Under the pieces are notes generated by a model, which was not told the DNA's origin, made no database searches, and saw only the letters and a program-made list of their open reading frames with translations. DNA of 64,000 nucleotides, from NCBI RefSeq assembly GCF_900141785.1, contig NZ_FQYP01000010.1:1-64000 (forward strand). Direction: 5' to 3'. Made by a program: the position numbers and the translations under genes. The DNA is from Aquimarina spongiae. GTDB lineage: Bacteria > Bacteroidota > Bacteroidia > Flavobacteriales > Flavobacteriaceae. This document shows, piece after piece, positions 63,460-64,000 of the stretch (position 1 is the first letter of the stretch; every line of letters begins with the position of its first letter).

Positions 63460-64000
63460 ATGATCACGAAAGAATACACTAAAAAATTTCTAGTCCGCTT
63501 TTTGATTATCAACATGATCTATTTTTTGGTCAAGCTGACCATCAATCACGATGATGATGACAATACTCTATTTGATGCTACGGGGATATTTTATTATTTC
63601 AGTGCTTTCTTTCTATTAATGTTATCCTGGGAAACTAATGATTGGTTAATACGAAGAAACTTAAGAAAAGAAGCTCAACGAGGATTGGACATGTATAATG
63701 GGGTAAAGATTCTATCTCTAAATCTTATGATTATGCTTCCCATTGCAGCGTTAATGTATTACCTGGCTATATTTGAATTCAATCAACTTTGTAAGATCGA
63801 CGTCAACGATCCCTGGTTACGATTCAGGATTGATTTTTTTAGAGCTGTTGTTTTGGGTTTTGCTGCCATACTTTTTAACATGTTCTACTTTGCCTTAAAG
63901 CAAAAGAAAGAGCTAGAAAACCAAATGAACAAGCTTAAAAAAGAAGTCGTTACCTCCAAGTATCGATCTCTGAAAAATCAAATCAGTCCTCACTTTTTGT
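63460..64000 (+). CDS. LytS-type sensor histidine kinase, N-terminal part
   Basis: The first 180 codons of a kinase cut by the window edge. It begins MITKEYTKKFLVRFLIINMIYFL and has four membrane segments (about 9-27, 44-60, 86-108 and 132-152), then a coiled coil and KYRSLKNQISPHFL, the start of the LytS/YehU His-kinase domain with its phospho-accepting His. Its response regulator, probably LytTR-type, should lie just past the edge. It diverges from the TonB receptor gene. Confidence 0.88.
   Translation, partial: MITKEYTKKFLVRFLIINMIYFLVKLTINHDDDDNTLFDATGIFYYFSAFFLLMLSWETNDWLIRRNLRKEAQRGLDMYNGVKILSLNLMIMLPIAALMYYLAIFEFNQLCKIDVNDPWLRFRIDFFRAVVLGFAAILFNMFYFALKQKKELENQMNKLKKEVVTSKYRSLKNQISPHFL

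Noticed and set aside
1..64000. CRISPR arrays, tRNA genes or insertion sequences
   Set aside because: No regularly spaced repeats, cloverleaf-like sequence or transposase coding region was seen on reading; tRNAscan and a CRISPR finder would confirm.

Overview
The window is chromosomal DNA from a marine-type member of the Flavobacteriaceae (Bacteroidota); the gene content fits Aquimarina or a close relative, although the genus is my inference. Four things point there: low GC; promoters of the Bacteroidota type (TAnnTTTG -7 boxes a few bases before start codons, with no Shine-Dalgarno pattern); type IX secretion sorting domains; and flavobacterial families such as DUF5606, DUF349, tandem DUF368, PD40 exported proteins and TonB receptors with a carboxypeptidase-like regulatory domain. 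I see no rRNA, tRNA, CRISPR array, prophage or intact insertion sequence.

Layout. 0.3-3.7 kb: thrS-infC-rpmI-rplT translation operon; infC starts at a non-canonical AUA that a normal start search misses. 3.8-13.4 kb: small membrane protein plus hybrid histidine kinase, SpoU-type RNA methyltransferase, M48 protease, bifunctional ppGpp synthetase/hydrolase, Fur-family regulator coupled to purA. 13.4-18.1 kb: a PD40 exported protein, then an OstA/LptA-like protein and a class III aminotransferase. 18.4-25.4 kb: TPR protein, two DUF368 polyprenyl-phosphate transporter-like proteins, aroE, DUF349 protein, methyltransferase. 25.6-29.0 kb: a large secreted GH13 amylase with starch-binding modules and a T9SS signal, preceded by a perfect LacI-type palindrome. 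29.1-38.4 kb, mostly minus strand: mazG, nitronate monooxygenase, mnmA, MORN protein, yidC, pyrG, DUF5606, def, ruvX. 38.6-44.2 kb: dapD and an LPS-core-type cluster (GT9, two GT2, GT4 and a Kdo-kinase-like protein). 44.2-49.8 kb: threonylcarbamoyl-AMP synthase, CCA-adding-type enzyme, heme A synthase, pRiA4b ORF-3-like protein, nucleoid-associated protein, TauE/SafE permease. 49.9-60.1 kb: adhesin-like secreted protein, a kinase-fold hypothetical, an ABC exporter pair, a decayed T9SS-secreted protein gene, uvrB, an adenine/adenosine deaminase and a surface lipoprotein. 60.1-64 kb: a DUF1569 protein, a TonB receptor, and the start of a LytS-type histidine kinase cut by the window edge.

Most of the window is housekeeping. 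The points most worth a second look are the AUA start of infC, the unreported pseudogene at 54358-54719, several perfect palindromes in promoter regions (25437-25450, 42187-42216, 63294-63310), structured intergenic elements (14664-14835, 18156-18193, 60731-60792), and an unrecognised kinase-fold family at 51381-52454. I found no convincing new multi-gene defence or mobile system.
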